The notes beneath the pieces were generated by a model. The model saw nothing but the letters and a program-made list of their open reading frames with translations. It did no database searches and was not told the origin of the DNA. The translations under genes and the position numbers were made by a program. 64,000 nt of DNA from Acinetobacter albensis (GTDB lineage Bacteria; Pseudomonadota; Gammaproteobacteria; Pseudomonadales; Moraxellaceae): NCBI RefSeq assembly GCF_900095025.1, contig NZ_FMBK01000003.1, forward strand, positions 62,001 through 126,000, read 5' to 3'. The number at the start of each line of letters is the position of its first letter. Position 1 is the first letter of the stretch. This document shows, piece after piece, positions 50,198-59,574 of this stretch.

Positions 50198-50821
50198 TTA
50201 AGGAATCATTTGAATAGATAATGCTTTTTGAACAGCAGGTCTTGCGGTTAAGCGTTCAATATAGTCTTTTACATGTGGATAATCTTCTAATTCAATGTTC
50301 TGCCATTCGTAGCGTAATACCCAAGGCAAAATTGCCATATCTGCAATTGAATATTCACCAGCAACATATTTCTGCCCAATCAATTGTTTGTTTAGAACGC
50401 CATATAACCTTTTTGTTTCGTTGACATAGCGATCAATGGCATAAGGAATTTTTTCGGCTGCAAATTTCCCGAAATGATGATTTTGCCCTAGCATTGGTCC
50501 TAATCCACCCATTTGCCACATCAGCCATTGCTCAACTTCAACACGTTGCTGCTCATCGCTTGGGTAATACATCCCTGTTTTACGGCCTAAATATTGTAAA
50601 ATTGCGCCCGATTCAAAGATTGAAATAGCCTCACCGCGTGGGCCTTCTTGATCAACAATGGCAGGAATTTTATTGTTTGGAGAAATCTTTAAAAAATCAG
50701 GTTGGAACTGATCATTTTCTAAAATATTAATTGGGAAAATTTGATAATCCAAGCCCATTTCTTCTAGTGCGATGGTAATTTTATGTCCATTGGGAGTGCC
50801 CCAATAATATAAATCAATCAT
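50198..50821 (-). CDS. Glutathione S-transferase, YfcG/YghU-like (Nu class)
   Basis: A 207-residue GST. The thioredoxin-like N-terminal domain has DLYYWGTPNGHKITIALEE (the TPNG motif of disulfide-reductase GSTs), NKIPAIVD (cis-Pro) and GEAISIFESGAILQYLG (glutathione Glu-Ser). The helical domain holds WLMWQMGGLGPMLGQNHHF, typical of YfcG/YghU. The TPN motif and lack of an N-terminal catalytic Tyr/Ser suggest glutathione-dependent disulfide reduction or organic-hydroperoxide reduction. It is the first gene of its unit. Confidence 0.92.
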   Translation of the reverse strand: MIDLYYWGTPNGHKITIALEEMGLDYQIFPINILENDQFQPDFLKISPNNKIPAIVDQEGPRGEAISIFESGAILQYLGRKTGMYYPSDEQQRVEVEQWLMWQMGGLGPMLGQNHHFGKFAAEKIPYAIDRYVNETKRLYGVLNKQLIGQKYVAGEYSIADMAILPWVLRYEWQNIELEDYPHVKDYIERLTARPAVQKALSIQMIP

Positions 50822-51103
50822 TTTCTCTCTCTTTTACTGTTCTAGTCTTACTTTAAAATATGAAACAATACCCATCTTTATAGCATCTTTTAGCGCTTAA
50901 AAACTTAATCTTTGCTTAAACTTAATAAACACAATTAAGTTGCTTGATCTATTAATTTATCCCTTATTATCCGATTAAGATTTTCTCAATTTTTTTAATT
51001 AAAATGCTTGAAAATCTCAATTGCAGACTTATATTTATTCAAAGTAAAGCAATGATCGCGTGAAGCTATAGCTTTACAGAGTGTTGATGCTCAGCATGAC
51101 AGC
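50822..51103. other. Intergenic region between divergent gst and hsp20
   Basis: About 280 bp of AT-rich DNA with both promoters. GAAGCTATAGCTT near 51062-51074 is a short palindrome. No gene or RNA was recognised. Confidence 0.35.
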
Positions 51104-51133
51104 CTTGAAATCTTATTTATAAAACTTTGCTAA
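51104..51133 (+). promoter_or_regulatory. Possible promoter of hsp20
   Basis: CTTGAAA at 51104-51110 matches the sigma-32 -35 element, but the expected CCCCAT -10 is absent. TTGAAA followed after 17 bp by TGCTAA is a poor sigma-70 alternative. AGGAGG lies 9 nt before the gene. Confidence 0.35.
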
Positions 51134-51151
51134 ACTCAGGAGGTTCTATCA

Positions 51152-51610
51152 ATGAGTAATGGAAGTCTTACTCCACTATTTCGTCGCAGTATCGGTTTTG
51201 ACCGTCTTAATGATCTATTTGATTATGCGATGCAAAGTGATACCCCTAATTATCCACCTTATAATATTGAAAAGACGGGTGACCATCACTACCGCATTGT
51301 GGTTGCTACCGCAGGCTTTGCCGAAGAAGAACTGATGATTAATCTTGAAAATCAAGTACTCACCATTTTAGGTAAACCTGCGGAAGAAAGAACCGATAAC
51401 GCGATTGATTTTTTACATAAAGGAATTGCCCGTCGTTCATTCAAACTCTCGCTACGCCTAGATGAACATATTGAAGTACAGCATGCCAACTATGAAAATG
51501 GTTTATTAAAAATAGACTTACAGCGCATTATTCCAGAAGAGAAATTGCCGAGACAAATTCCAATTGGGAAAAGAATTGAACGCTTAGAGTCCACTACTGT
51601 CGATGCATAA
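51152..51610 (+). CDS. Small heat-shock protein (Hsp20, IbpA-like)
   Basis: A 152-residue alpha-crystallin chaperone. FRRSIGFDRLNDLFDYA is the usual N-terminal IbpA segment; the crystallin domain (about 35-125) has YNIEKTGDHHYRIVVATAGF, ILGKPAEE, FLHKGIARRSFKLSLRLDEHIEV and ANYENGLLKIDL (the A-x-x-x-n-G-L motif); IPIGKRI is the C-terminal I-x-I anchor region. It holds aggregating proteins for DnaK/ClpB. Preceded by a strong AGGAGG. Confidence 0.94.
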   Translation: MSNGSLTPLFRRSIGFDRLNDLFDYAMQSDTPNYPPYNIEKTGDHHYRIVVATAGFAEEELMINLENQVLTILGKPAEERTDNAIDFLHKGIARRSFKLSLRLDEHIEVQHANYENGLLKIDLQRIIPEEKLPRQIPIGKRIERLESTTVDA

Positions 51611-51619
51611 ACCGTATAA

Positions 51620-51648
51620 AAGACCTGCCTATGTGCAGGTCTTCTTCT
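51620..51648 (+). terminator. Terminator after hsp20
   Basis: AGACCTGC and GCAGGTCT pair with a 6-nt loop, then TCTTCTATTTCTT. Confidence 0.75.
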
Positions 51649-51778
51649 ATTTCTTCTAGTTTTAATTTAACAATCACCTCAAAAAAATAAAATGATATTT
51701 AGAAGCTTATATGAAATATACTGCTCAAGCAGTACATAAAAAATCATAAACATTTGCAAAGAAAAAAATAGGCAAAAT

Positions 51779-52180
51779 ATGCATTATTCAAAACCTGCCA
51801 ATATGGGTCCAGCCACGATTTTTATCGCTTTTATCTGTTTCATCATTCTGATTGGTCTATTTCTTTTTGGCTGGCCACATTATAAAGTATGGAAACAAGG
51901 TATGGATGGCCAAGCGGCATTAGCAGAAGCTGAGCAATCCAAAATGATTCAAGTTCAGGTCGCTAAAGCAGAACTGGAAAGTGCGAAATTGCGTGCCGAA
52001 GCCATAAAATTAGTCGGTCAAGCCGCGAAAGATTATCCTGAATACCGTAAACAGGAATTTATTGGTGCCTTTGGTGAGGCATTACGTGATGGTCGTATTC
52101 AGCAAATTATTTATGTACCGACCGAAGCCAATATTCCAATTGTGGAAGCAGGTAAAAACAGTAGTCCTCTACAACAATAA
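51779..52180 (+). CDS. Small membrane-anchored coiled-coil protein
   Basis: A 133-residue protein with one N-terminal membrane helix (about 12-32, ATIFIAFICFIILIGLFLFGW), then a long Ala/Glu/Gln/Lys helix (about 40-85, GQAALAEAEQSKMIQVQVAKAELESAKLRAEA) and a short globular end (IQQIIYVPTEANIPIVEAG). The helix plus the IIYVPT ending resembles the C-terminal part of SPFH (stomatin/HflK-like) proteins, but the SPFH domain itself is absent. Function is unknown. It is convergent with infC and shares its terminator. Confidence 0.7.
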   Translation: MHYSKPANMGPATIFIAFICFIILIGLFLFGWPHYKVWKQGMDGQAALAEAEQSKMIQVQVAKAELESAKLRAEAIKLVGQAAKDYPEYRKQEFIGAFGEALRDGRIQQIIYVPTEANIPIVEAGKNSSPLQQ

Positions 52181-52197
52181 GTAAAAAAGGCAGGCAT

Positions 52198-52228
52198 AAA
52201 AAAGCACTGCCCATGCAGTGCTTTTTTA
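52198..52228. terminator. Bidirectional terminator between the coiled-coil gene and infC
   Basis: AAAGCACTGC and GCAGTGCTTT pair around CCAT with A- and T-runs on either side. It closes thrS-infC before rpmI, showing that the ribosomal genes are not read from the infC promoter. Confidence 0.92.
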
Positions 52229-52240
52229 TTCAATGAGTGC

Positions 52241-52792
52241 TTATTTTTTACGTTTTGGTCCAATGAGCATACCCATTTGACGACCTTCCATTTTTGGTGC
52301 CTGTTCAACAGTACCAAATTCAATTACGTCTGCTTCAACTTTTTGTAATTGAGCCAAACCTAATTGTTGGTGAGCCATTTCACGACCACGGAAGCGTAAG
52401 GTAATTTTTACCTTGTTGCCTTCTTCAAGGAAACGAAGAATAGCACGCAACTTGATGTTGTAATCGCCAACATCTGTACCTGGACGCAACTTAATTTCTT
52501 TCACCTGAACTTGATGCTGTTTTTTCTTCGCATCTTTTTGCTTTTGCTTCAGATCAAACAAATGTTTATTAAAGTCCATGATTTTACAAACAGGTGGCTC
52601 TGCATTAGCAACGATCTCGACCAAATCAAGCTCTACTTCTTCTGCAGCACGCAACGCTTCAGCAAGTGAAACGATGCCTTTTTGTTCCCCATCTGCAGCA
52701 ACGAGACGTACTTCTTTTGCACGAATCTCGTCATTTAATGCAGGACGATTGCTTTTAGCACCTTGTTGTTGGTTACGGTCAGGCTGTTTAAT
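52241..52792 (-). CDS. infC: Translation initiation factor IF-3, with ATT start codon
   Basis: A 183-residue IF-3. From ATT 52792 it reads (M)[21 protein letters not shown] then [17 protein letters not shown], the IF3-N domain; IF3-C follows ([45 protein letters not shown]). No ATG, GTG or TTG lies in frame before the conserved part, the first ATG being 138 bp too late. GGAG sits 8 nt before ATT, overlapping the thrS end. AUU is the classic infC start and lets IF-3 repress its own translation. It lies 5 bp after thrS. Confidence 0.93.
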   Translation of the reverse strand: MKQPDRNQQQGAKSNRPALNDEIRAKEVRLVAADGEQKGIVSLAEALRAAEEVELDLVEIVANAEPPVCKIMDFNKHLFDLKQKQKDAKKKQHQVQVKEIKLRPGTDVGDYNIKLRAILRFLEEGNKVKITLRFRGREMAHQQLGLAQLQKVEADVIEFGTVEQAPKMEGRQMGMLIGPKRKK

Positions 52793-52797
52793 CTTTA

Positions 52798-54720
52798 TTA
52801 CTCCACAATATACCGGCCACGTTCGGCGACGGCTACTTTCACTAGGTCAACGAAGGCATCAATTGACATAGTACCTAAATTTTTTCCTGAGCGCGTACGA
52901 ACATTCACTGTTCCTTCCTCAACTTCACGGTCTCCAAGAACCAATAAGTAAGGAATACGCTCTAAAGTACGTTCACGAATCTTAAAGCCGATTTTCTCAT
53001 TTCTCAAGTCAGAAATGGTACGAATTCCATTTTCTTTAAGTTTCGCAACGACTAAATCACAAGCATCTGCTTGAGAATCAGTAATATTCATGACACACGC
53101 TTGCGTTGGTGCAAGCCATGGTGGCATAAAGCCCGCATAGTGTTCAATAAGTATACCAATAAATCGCTCGAAACTGCCAAGTATTGCACGATGCAACATT
53201 ACAGGTTGATCACGATCATTGTCTTCAGTTACGTAAGACGCGTCTAAACGCTCAGGTAAATTGAAGTCACACTGAATTGTACCACATTGCCAAACACGGC
53301 CTAAACAGTCTTTCAATGAGAATTCAATTTTCGGACCGTAGAACGCACCTTCACCCGGTTGTAAGTCCCACTCTAATCCCGCAGTATCTAAAGCATCAGC
53401 CAGAGATTTTTCTGCCATGTCCCACAGTGCATCTTCACCGACGCGTTTCTCTGGGCGGGTAGACAACTTCATCTGCACTTCTTCGAAACCGAAGTCTTTA
53501 TATACATCTAAAGTCAGTTTAATAAAGTCAGCCACTTCTTGGCCAATTTGCTCTTTGGTACAGAAAATATGTGCATCATCTTGAGTAAAGCCACGAACAC
53601 GCATAATGCCGTGCAATGAACCCGATGGTTCGTTACGGTGACAAGAACCGAACTCAGCCAAACGAATTGGCAAATCACGGTATGATTTTAAACCTTGGTT
53701 GAACACTTGTACGTGACAAGGACAGTTCATCGGTTTAATGGCATAGTTACGGCTTTCTGAATGCGTCGTGAACATACCATCTGCATAGTTTGCAGCATGA
53801 CCTGATTTTTCCCAAAGAGTGAAATCAACCACTTGTGGGGTACGAATTTCGAGGTAGCCATTATCTTGTTGTACTTTACGCATGTATTGTTCAAGCACTT
53901 GATAAATGGTCCAACCGTTCGGATGCCAGAACACCATACCTGGTGCTTCTTCTTGCATATGGAACAGGTCTAAGGCTTTACCAATTTTACGGTGATCGCG
54001 TTTTTCTGCTTCTTCAATACGTTTTACATAAGCCGCAAGCTGTTTCTTGTCTGCCCACGCTGTACCATAAATGCGTTGTAACTGTTCATTCTTCGCATCA
54101 CCACGCCAGTAAGCACCTGACATTTTAGTGAGCTTGAATGATTTTAAGAATTTAGTGTTGGGAACGTGTGGACCACGACACATATCGACGTATTCTTGAT
54201 GATAGTACAAGCCCATTTGGGTCTCGTCTGGCATATCATCAATTAAACGTAATTTATAATCTTCGCCACGTTGCGTGAATAATTCAATGACTTCAGCACG
54301 AGGTGTCATTTTTTTAATGACATCATAATCTTCATCGATCAGCTTTTTCATGCGTGCTTCGATGGCTCCGAAGTCATCTAAAGTAAATGGTTTTTCACTG
54401 AAGATATCGTAATAGAATCCTTCTTCAATCACTGGACCAATGACCATTTTTGCTTCTGGGAACAATTGCTTAACTGCATGACCCACCAAGTGTGCGCATG
54501 AGTGACGAATAATTTCGACACCTTCGTCATCTTTTGGCGTAATAATTTGCAAACTTGCATCAGTGGTAATCAAGTCAGATGCGTCGACTAAACGTCCATC
54601 CACTTTCCCTGCAACTGTATTTTTTGCAAGACCTGGGCCGATGCTCGTCGCAACTTCCATCACAGATACGGCGTGATCAAATTCTTTTTGATCGCCATTT
54701 GGCAAAGTGATAATTGGCAT
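52798..54720 (-). CDS. thrS: Threonyl-tRNA synthetase
   Basis: A 640-residue class II synthetase. TGS domain (1 to about 62), editing domain with the HxxxH pair ([14 protein letters not shown]) and Cys-His of the CRGPHVPNT loop, a catalytic core with motif 1 near PQVVD, motif 2 [30 protein letters not shown] and motif 3 ([22 protein letters not shown]), and an anticodon-binding C-domain. Zinc ligands include MNCPCHV. Shine-Dalgarno AAGGA precedes ATG 54720. infC follows after 5 bp. A hairpin just upstream may provide autoregulation. Confidence 0.98.
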   Translation of the reverse strand: MPIITLPNGDQKEFDHAVSVMEVATSIGPGLAKNTVAGKVDGRLVDASDLITTDASLQIITPKDDEGVEIIRHSCAHLVGHAVKQLFPEAKMVIGPVIEEGFYYDIFSEKPFTLDDFGAIEARMKKLIDEDYDVIKKMTPRAEVIELFTQRGEDYKLRLIDDMPDETQMGLYYHQEYVDMCRGPHVPNTKFLKSFKLTKMSGAYWRGDAKNEQLQRIYGTAWADKKQLAAYVKRIEEAEKRDHRKIGKALDLFHMQEEAPGMVFWHPNGWTIYQVLEQYMRKVQQDNGYLEIRTPQVVDFTLWEKSGHAANYADGMFTTHSESRNYAIKPMNCPCHVQVFNQGLKSYRDLPIRLAEFGSCHRNEPSGSLHGIMRVRGFTQDDAHIFCTKEQIGQEVADFIKLTLDVYKDFGFEEVQMKLSTRPEKRVGEDALWDMAEKSLADALDTAGLEWDLQPGEGAFYGPKIEFSLKDCLGRVWQCGTIQCDFNLPERLDASYVTEDNDRDQPVMLHRAILGSFERFIGILIEHYAGFMPPWLAPTQACVMNITDSQADACDLVVAKLKENGIRTISDLRNEKIGFKIRERTLERIPYLLVLGDREVEEGTVNVRTRSGKNLGTMSIDAFVDLVKVAVAERGRYIVE

Positions 54721-54736
54721 AAAAAATCCTTAAGGA

Positions 54737-54765
54737 GTGATGCCCAGTACCATAGGGCATATCAC
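54737..54765 (-). promoter_or_regulatory. Candidate thrS translational operator (tRNA-Thr anticodon-arm mimic)
   Basis: On the mRNA strand GTGATATGCCC pairs with GGGCATCAC (2-nt bulge), closing a loop read as UAUGGUACU. The centre U-GGU-A matches an anticodon loop with U33, anticodon GGU (threonine) and A37. The hairpin ends 5 nt before the AAGGA Shine-Dalgarno, where ThrRS binding would block ribosomes, as in the E. coli thrS operator. Function is inferred. Confidence 0.5.
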
Positions 54766-55272
54766 CGCGAGATTATGATCAAGGCGAGCCTCAAAAGATA
54801 AAAACGGTGGATAAATAAAATTTGCTGAGAATTTTACACTGTCATTCCCTTTTTATAAACCTTAGACAAAAGTTAATCGTAAATTAAATTGGTTTTTAAT
54901 CTTAAAAATAAATACAAGGCGCTTTAATCTTTGAGTTTTTTATTAAAAATCCCCAAGAAAAAGATCACAATATTGCTCCAATTTAAACAATATCTTTGTA
55001 CAACACTCTGCTTTTTATCGATCAGTTATAGATGTATGATTATTTTTTAACACTGCTCTTTTGGCTTGTACTTTTCAAATAAACTATTTTTAAAAAGCAA
55101 ATTTTAAAACCGAACAGTTCAACAGACCGAAATACCACAAAACAATTTTATTATTATTCAATTATTTATAATTATTCAAAAAACACTCGACTAAAGCATA
55201 ACTGCAAGACCGACAACAAAGGCATATCTTTTTTAGCAGGATATGAAAATAAATATGGAATGGAGTTTCAAC
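54766..55272. other. Intergenic region between divergent thrS and the acyl-CoA synthetase gene
   Basis: About 500 bp, AT-rich, holding both promoters. No RNA gene, mobile element or convincing ORF was seen; the in-frame ATGs at 55243 and 55255 lie before the preferred start of the synthetase. Confidence 0.4.
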
Positions 55273-56913
55273 ATGATGAGTGCATACGATGAATTACCGC
55301 GCACCCCAGCCAATTTTGTGGCACTGTCACCTTTACGCTATTTAGATCGTGCCGCGTATATCTATCCTCATCAACATGCCATTATTCATGGTCAGCGCCG
55401 AATTAGTTGGCAACAAACGTATCAGCGTTGCCGCCAATTTGCTTCAAAACTCCAAAAACTTGGTATTGGCAAAAATGATACCGTGTCTGTACTCTTACCT
55501 AATGTCCCAGCGATGATTGAAGCACATTTTGCAGTGCCTATGGCCGGTGCTGTACTCAACACCTTAAATACGCGTTTAGATGCCAAAACGCTCGCCTTTA
55601 TGCTTGAGCATGCTGAAACCAAAGTACTTTTGGTAGATCCAGAATTTGTAAGCCTTGCTACGGAAGCACTCGCTCTAGTTACACAGAATATTTATGTCAT
55701 TGATGTGGCTGATGCGGAATATGAACATCCTTCAATCCCAATGGGTCAAATCGAATATGAAGAATGGCTAGTGGATGGTGATGTAAACTTTGAATGGCAT
55801 TTACCACAAGATGAATGGGATGCAATCAGTCTCAGTTATACCTCTGGCACTACAGGCAATCCAAAAGGCGTGGTTTACCATCATCGTGGTGCTTATATCA
55901 ATGCAGCTAGCAATATCATTGCCTGCGGCATGACCCCACGTGCCACTTACCTATGGACACTTCCCCTCTTCCATTGTAATGGCTGGTGCTTTGCTTGGAC
56001 CATGGCGGCCAACGGTGGAACCAATGTCTGCCTAAGAAAAGTCGATGCTGAATTAATTTTCAAATTGATTGCTGAACATAAAGTCGATTATTTCTGCGGG
56101 GCTCCTATTGTACTCTCGATGCTCATTAATACACCTGAACAGAAAAAAACTGCTTTTGATCATCGTGTAGAAGTGATGGTGGCAGGTGCAGCACCTCCTG
56201 CTGCTATTATTGAGGGCATGCGTCATATCGGTATTAATGTAACTCATGTTTATGGTTTAACCGAAACCTATGGACCTTCTGCCTTATGCGCCTCACAAGC
56301 AGGTTGGAGCGACCTTTCGATTCAAGAACAAGCCAAACTCCATTCACGACAAGGTGTGCCATATCCATTACAAGATGGTATGAAAGTGCTTGATCCTGAA
56401 ACCATGCAAGAAGTGCCACATGATGGTGAAACCATGGGGGAAATTATGTTCCGCGGCAATATTGTCATGAAAGGCTACTTAAAGAACCCTCAAGCAACCA
56501 AAGAAGCTTTTGCTGGTGGCTGGTTCCATACAGGCGATTTAGCTGTTTGCCAACCTGATGGCTATGCAAAAATTACCGATCGCTCAAAAGATGTCATTAT
56601 TTCAGGAGGAGAGAACATTTCATCGCTTGAAGTGGAAGAAGTACTTTATCAACATCCTGCCGTACTCACTGCGGCAGTGGTGGCAAAACCTGACCCACGT
56701 TGGCAAGAAGTACCATGCGCTTTCATTGAACTCAAAGAAGGTAAAACTGCCACGCCTGAAGAATTGATTGAATTCTGCAAACAACATTTAGCACGTTTTA
56801 AAGTGCCAAAAGATGTAATGATTACTGAAATTCCTAAAACATCTACAGGGAAGTTGCAGAAATTTATCTTACGTGATTGGGCTAAAGAACGTGCAAACAG
56901 TGAAGTAATTTAA
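55273..56913 (+). CDS. Fatty-acyl-CoA synthetase (AMP-binding, medium/long-chain)
   Basis: A 546-residue ANL-superfamily ligase that activates a carboxylic acid as acyl-AMP and then thioester. Motifs: P-loop SYTSGTTGNPKGVVYHH, LPLFHCNGW, GLTETYGP (A5), GWFHTGDLA (A7), ITDRSKDVIISGGENISSLEVEE (A8 hinge) and the catalytic Lys in PKTSTGKLQK (A10). It resembles AlkK-type synthetases of alkane/fatty acid degraders. ATG 55273 is chosen because GGAG lies 10 nt upstream; ATGs at 55243 and 55255 are also in frame. It is a single gene with its own terminator. Confidence 0.92.
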   Translation: MMSAYDELPRTPANFVALSPLRYLDRAAYIYPHQHAIIHGQRRISWQQTYQRCRQFASKLQKLGIGKNDTVSVLLPNVPAMIEAHFAVPMAGAVLNTLNTRLDAKTLAFMLEHAETKVLLVDPEFVSLATEALALVTQNIYVIDVADAEYEHPSIPMGQIEYEEWLVDGDVNFEWHLPQDEWDAISLSYTSGTTGNPKGVVYHHRGAYINAASNIIACGMTPRATYLWTLPLFHCNGWCFAWTMAANGGTNVCLRKVDAELIFKLIAEHKVDYFCGAPIVLSMLINTPEQKKTAFDHRVEVMVAGAAPPAAIIEGMRHIGINVTHVYGLTETYGPSALCASQAGWSDLSIQEQAKLHSRQGVPYPLQDGMKVLDPETMQEVPHDGETMGEIMFRGNIVMKGYLKNPQATKEAFAGGWFHTGDLAVCQPDGYAKITDRSKDVIISGGENISSLEVEEVLYQHPAVLTAAVVAKPDPRWQEVPCAFIELKEGKTATPEELIEFCKQHLARFKVPKDVMITEIPKTSTGKLQKFILRDWAKERANSEVI

Positions 56914-56960
56914 AAGCCTCAGCCTAAATTTTCTAGAATAGAATATAAAAGTGCGCATGT

Positions 56961-56989
56961 AAAAAACGGCTTAAAATAAGCCGTTTTTT
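56961..56989. terminator. Terminator after the acyl-CoA synthetase gene
   Basis: AAAACGGCTTA and TAAGCCGTTTT pair around AAA, followed by TT, about 50 bp past the stop; it also faces the end of darP. Confidence 0.88.
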
Positions 56990-57045
56990 ACTGTTCAATT
57001 CATTCTATGAAAAGCTTTATAGCAAAACTGTGGTATTGAGATTCA

Positions 57046-57582
57046 TCAGTTATCTGAAATTAATGCCACTTGCTGAATATAGTTAAATAATTTCAACTTA
57101 GAGGCAGCGACCTGCTCTTCAGGTAATTCCTTAGTAATATCACGTTGAATACGCAAAATATGCTGACGAATCGGATGATGTTCAGCCGCATTATGCGCTT
57201 TCATAAACTCTTTAATGGCAGGGTCACCTTGAGCAATCATACGATCGACCCAACGCTGTAATTGTGCGGTTTTTTTCGCACCCTGTTGCGGTGTCAAATA
57301 AGACAAAATTACGGCTTCATCTTCATTACGCAATAACTTACCAATCCGTAAAAATTGGCGACGACGCGCTTCATGTGAAGTTATGGTACGTACATCTAAT
57401 AATGCATCAATCAAACGCTCTTCCACAGGAAGTTTTTGAATCTGTTTAAGACTCAATTCTGACAATTGCTCACCCAAAGCAGCCATACGCTGAACTGCTT
57501 TCTTTTGTTCGGTTTTGCTTGCACGCCCTTCTAAAGTTTCAAAGTCATCTTCAGTAAAACGCTGTTGCGGTCGACGTGCCAC
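57046..57582 (-). CDS. darP: Ribosome biogenesis factor DarP (YjgA, DUF615)
   Basis: A 178-residue helical protein of the DUF615/YjgA family: RRPQQRFTEDDFETLEGRASKTEQKKAVQRMAALGEQL, LPVEERLIDALLDVRTITSHEARRRQFLRIGKLLR and RWVDRMIAQGDPAIKEFM. The E. coli homologue binds late 50S precursors. It starts 2 bp after npr and is probably the last gene of the pcnB-darP chain. Confidence 0.93.
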   Translation of the reverse strand: MARRPQQRFTEDDFETLEGRASKTEQKKAVQRMAALGEQLSELSLKQIQKLPVEERLIDALLDVRTITSHEARRRQFLRIGKLLRNEDEAVILSYLTPQQGAKKTAQLQRWVDRMIAQGDPAIKEFMKAHNAAEHHPIRQHILRIQRDITKELPEEQVAASKLKLFNYIQQVALISDN

Positions 57583-57584
57583 GA

Positions 57585-57854
57585 TTAATCTGCCTCGTAA
57601 AATTTTGCTGCGAATAGTGCATGAATTTCAGATAAAGCTTGTTCTTCATCTGTACCATCTAGGACTAAACGTAAAGTTGTGCCTTTGCCTGCACCAAGCA
57701 TCAGCAAAGACATAATATTTTTTGCATCCACTAATTTATCACCTTTCCCAATTTGAATCGATGAACGAAATTTGGTGGTCACTTCAATTAGCTTTCCAGA
57801 TGCACGCGCATGTAAACCTAGTTTATTAATTACGTCAACAGTTGTGTCAATCAT
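57585..57854 (-). CDS. ptsO: HPr-family phosphocarrier NPr
   Basis: An 89-residue HPr-like protein with active-site His in [15 protein letters not shown] and the regulatory Ser region in [19 protein letters not shown]. Location next to rapZ is typical of NPr of the nitrogen phosphotransferase system (EI-Ntr, NPr, EIIA-Ntr). No sugar PTS genes are here. rapZ overlaps by four bases. Confidence 0.92.
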   Translation of the reverse strand: MIDTTVDVINKLGLHARASGKLIEVTTKFRSSIQIGKGDKLVDAKNIMSLLMLGAGKGTTLRLVLDGTDEEQALSEIHALFAAKFYEAD

Positions 57855-58702
57855 GACCAGTGCTTCATTTCTCTATGTAAGACCTGAATAGACCAATTTT
57901 CCTCAAGGGCTTTTTTGAGTCTATCCACCATATATACTGAACGATGCTGCCCTCCCGTACATCCAATCGACACCGTCATATAATGACGATGGCCTTCTGA
58001 AAAGGCAGGCAGCCACTTATCTAAAAAATAATAAATATCTTGAAACATCTCATTGGTCTGTTCACTTTGCAGCAAAAATTGTTGCACAGGTAAATCTAAA
58101 CCTGAATATTTCCGCAATTCCAAATCCCAATGAGGATTGGGCAGATGGCGGACATCAAATACATAATCTGCATCCAATGGAATACCGTGTTTATAACCAA
58201 AAGATTGTAAAATTAAAATTAATTTATCGGACTGTCCAAGTTTAGACAATAAAGTATGTTTTAGATCATGCACACTTTTATCTGTAGTATCAATATGGAC
58301 TGTGGAACGTAATTGTATCGGAAGCAATAAGGTTTTTTCTTCTTGAATACATTGATTTAAACTTTTGAAACGACCAGCCAAAGGATGTGGTCGACGTGAT
58401 GCACTAAATCGAGAAATCAATTCCTGATCTTGTGTAGTCAAATAAATAATATCGACTGAACCATATTTTTGCAGTTGCTCAAAAACAAGATCAAATTCTT
58501 GTAAATCTGCTCGTGTGCTACGTACATCAACACCTAACGCGAGTTGTTCAAGATTATTCTCTCGATCAAGTTTTTCAACTATTTCAGGCAGTAATGCCAA
58601 AGGTAGATTATCAATACAGTAATAACCCAAATCCTCAAGCACCTGCAAAGCAGATGACTTTCCTGATCCAGATTGTCCTGTAACGATTAAAATACGCTTC
58701 AT
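57851..58702 (-). CDS. rapZ: RNase adapter protein RapZ
   Basis: A 283-residue nucleotide-binding protein: Walker [13 protein letters not shown], a Walker-B-like [13 protein letters not shown], and the C-terminal RNA-binding region with [19 protein letters not shown]. In E. coli it steers GlmY/GlmZ sRNAs and hence GlmS. Also known as YvcJ-type. It lies between panC and npr, the usual rapZ-npr pair. The absence of rpoN, hpf and ptsN here means the standard cluster is split. Confidence 0.95.
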   Translation of the reverse strand: MKRILIVTGQSGSGKSSALQVLEDLGYYCIDNLPLALLPEIVEKLDRENNLEQLALGVDVRSTRADLQEFDLVFEQLQKYGSVDIIYLTTQDQELISRFSASRRPHPLAGRFKSLNQCIQEEKTLLLPIQLRSTVHIDTTDKSVHDLKHTLLSKLGQSDKLILILQSFGYKHGIPLDADYVFDVRHLPNPHWDLELRKYSGLDLPVQQFLLQSEQTNEMFQDIYYFLDKWLPAFSEGHRHYMTVSIGCTGGQHRSVYMVDRLKKALEENWSIQVLHREMKHWS

Positions 58703-58727
58703 GGCAAGGCTGTCCTTAATAACTTAT

Positions 58728-59573
58728 CTATACAGTATATTTGACTTGCAGGTTATCAATTAGACGGGTGGTGCCGAGTTTAGCAGCAACAAATAACACC
58801 ACATCCTGATTAAATACTTCAATTTTGTCTAAATCTAATGTGCGCGCTTCCACATAATCCACAATAAAACCTGCTTGTGTCAATGTTTGCTTAATATTTT
58901 CTAACACTTCAGCTAAGTTAACAGCCTGCTTCAGTTGTTGTTCAGCCTCTTTTAAACTCTGAAATATGATCGGTGCAGTTTTACGCTGTTCTTCAGTTAA
59001 ATAGCCGTTGCGCGAACTGAGTGCCAAGCCATCTGTCGCACGCGTAATCGGTACGCCAATTACTTCTAAAGGAATATTCAAATCACGGACAAACTGACGA
59101 ATAACCGCTAATTGCTGATAATCTTTTTGTCCAAAAAATGCAAAATTGGGTTGTACCATATTGAACAGTTTAGTGACCACGACGGCAACACCATCAAAGT
59201 GACCAGGACGCTGTAAACCACACAAATCATTGGTAATATCAGACACGCTAATATTGGTTAGACGTGGTTTATGACCATACATTTGTTCAACACTTGGTGC
59301 AAAAACGATATCGCACCCCACTTCGGCCAGTAAATGGCTATCGTGTTCTAAAGTACGTGGATAATTTTCAAAATCTTCATTGGGGCCAAACTGAATGGGA
59401 TTAACAAAAATACTCACCACCACCACATCGCATAAACGACGTGCTTCGCGTACCAAATTCAAATGACCTTCGTGTAAATTACCCATGGTCGGTACAAAAC
59501 CAATAATTTTACGCGACGATCGAGCTGGGCTCAGTGAAGCGGTCAAGCCTTGTATGGTAGTTTCTGTTTTCAT
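58728..59573 (-). CDS. panC: Pantothenate synthetase PanC
   Basis: A 281-residue ligase joining pantoate and beta-alanine. Motifs: [20 protein letters not shown] (HxGH), [47 protein letters not shown] and [16 protein letters not shown] (KMSKS-like). Start ATG 59573 is taken, one base before the panB stop ends; an in-frame start at 59654 would lie inside panB and add 27 unrelated residues. Shine-Dalgarno is weak (GAGC), suggesting coupled translation. Confidence 0.97.
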   Translation of the reverse strand: MKTETTIQGLTASLSPARSSRKIIGFVPTMGNLHEGHLNLVREARRLCDVVVVSIFVNPIQFGPNEDFENYPRTLEHDSHLLAEVGCDIVFAPSVEQMYGHKPRLTNISVSDITNDLCGLQRPGHFDGVAVVVTKLFNMVQPNFAFFGQKDYQQLAVIRQFVRDLNIPLEVIGVPITRATDGLALSSRNGYLTEEQRKTAPIIFQSLKEAEQQLKQAVNLAEVLENIKQTLTQAGFIVDYVEARTLDLDKIEVFNQDVVLFVAAKLGTTRLIDNLQVKYTV

Positions 59574-59574
59574 G

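Noticed and set aside
51104..51133. Confident sigma-32 promoter for hsp20
   Set aside because: Only the CTTGAAA half fits; no CCCCAT-like -10 follows at the right distance, so it is listed as possible only.
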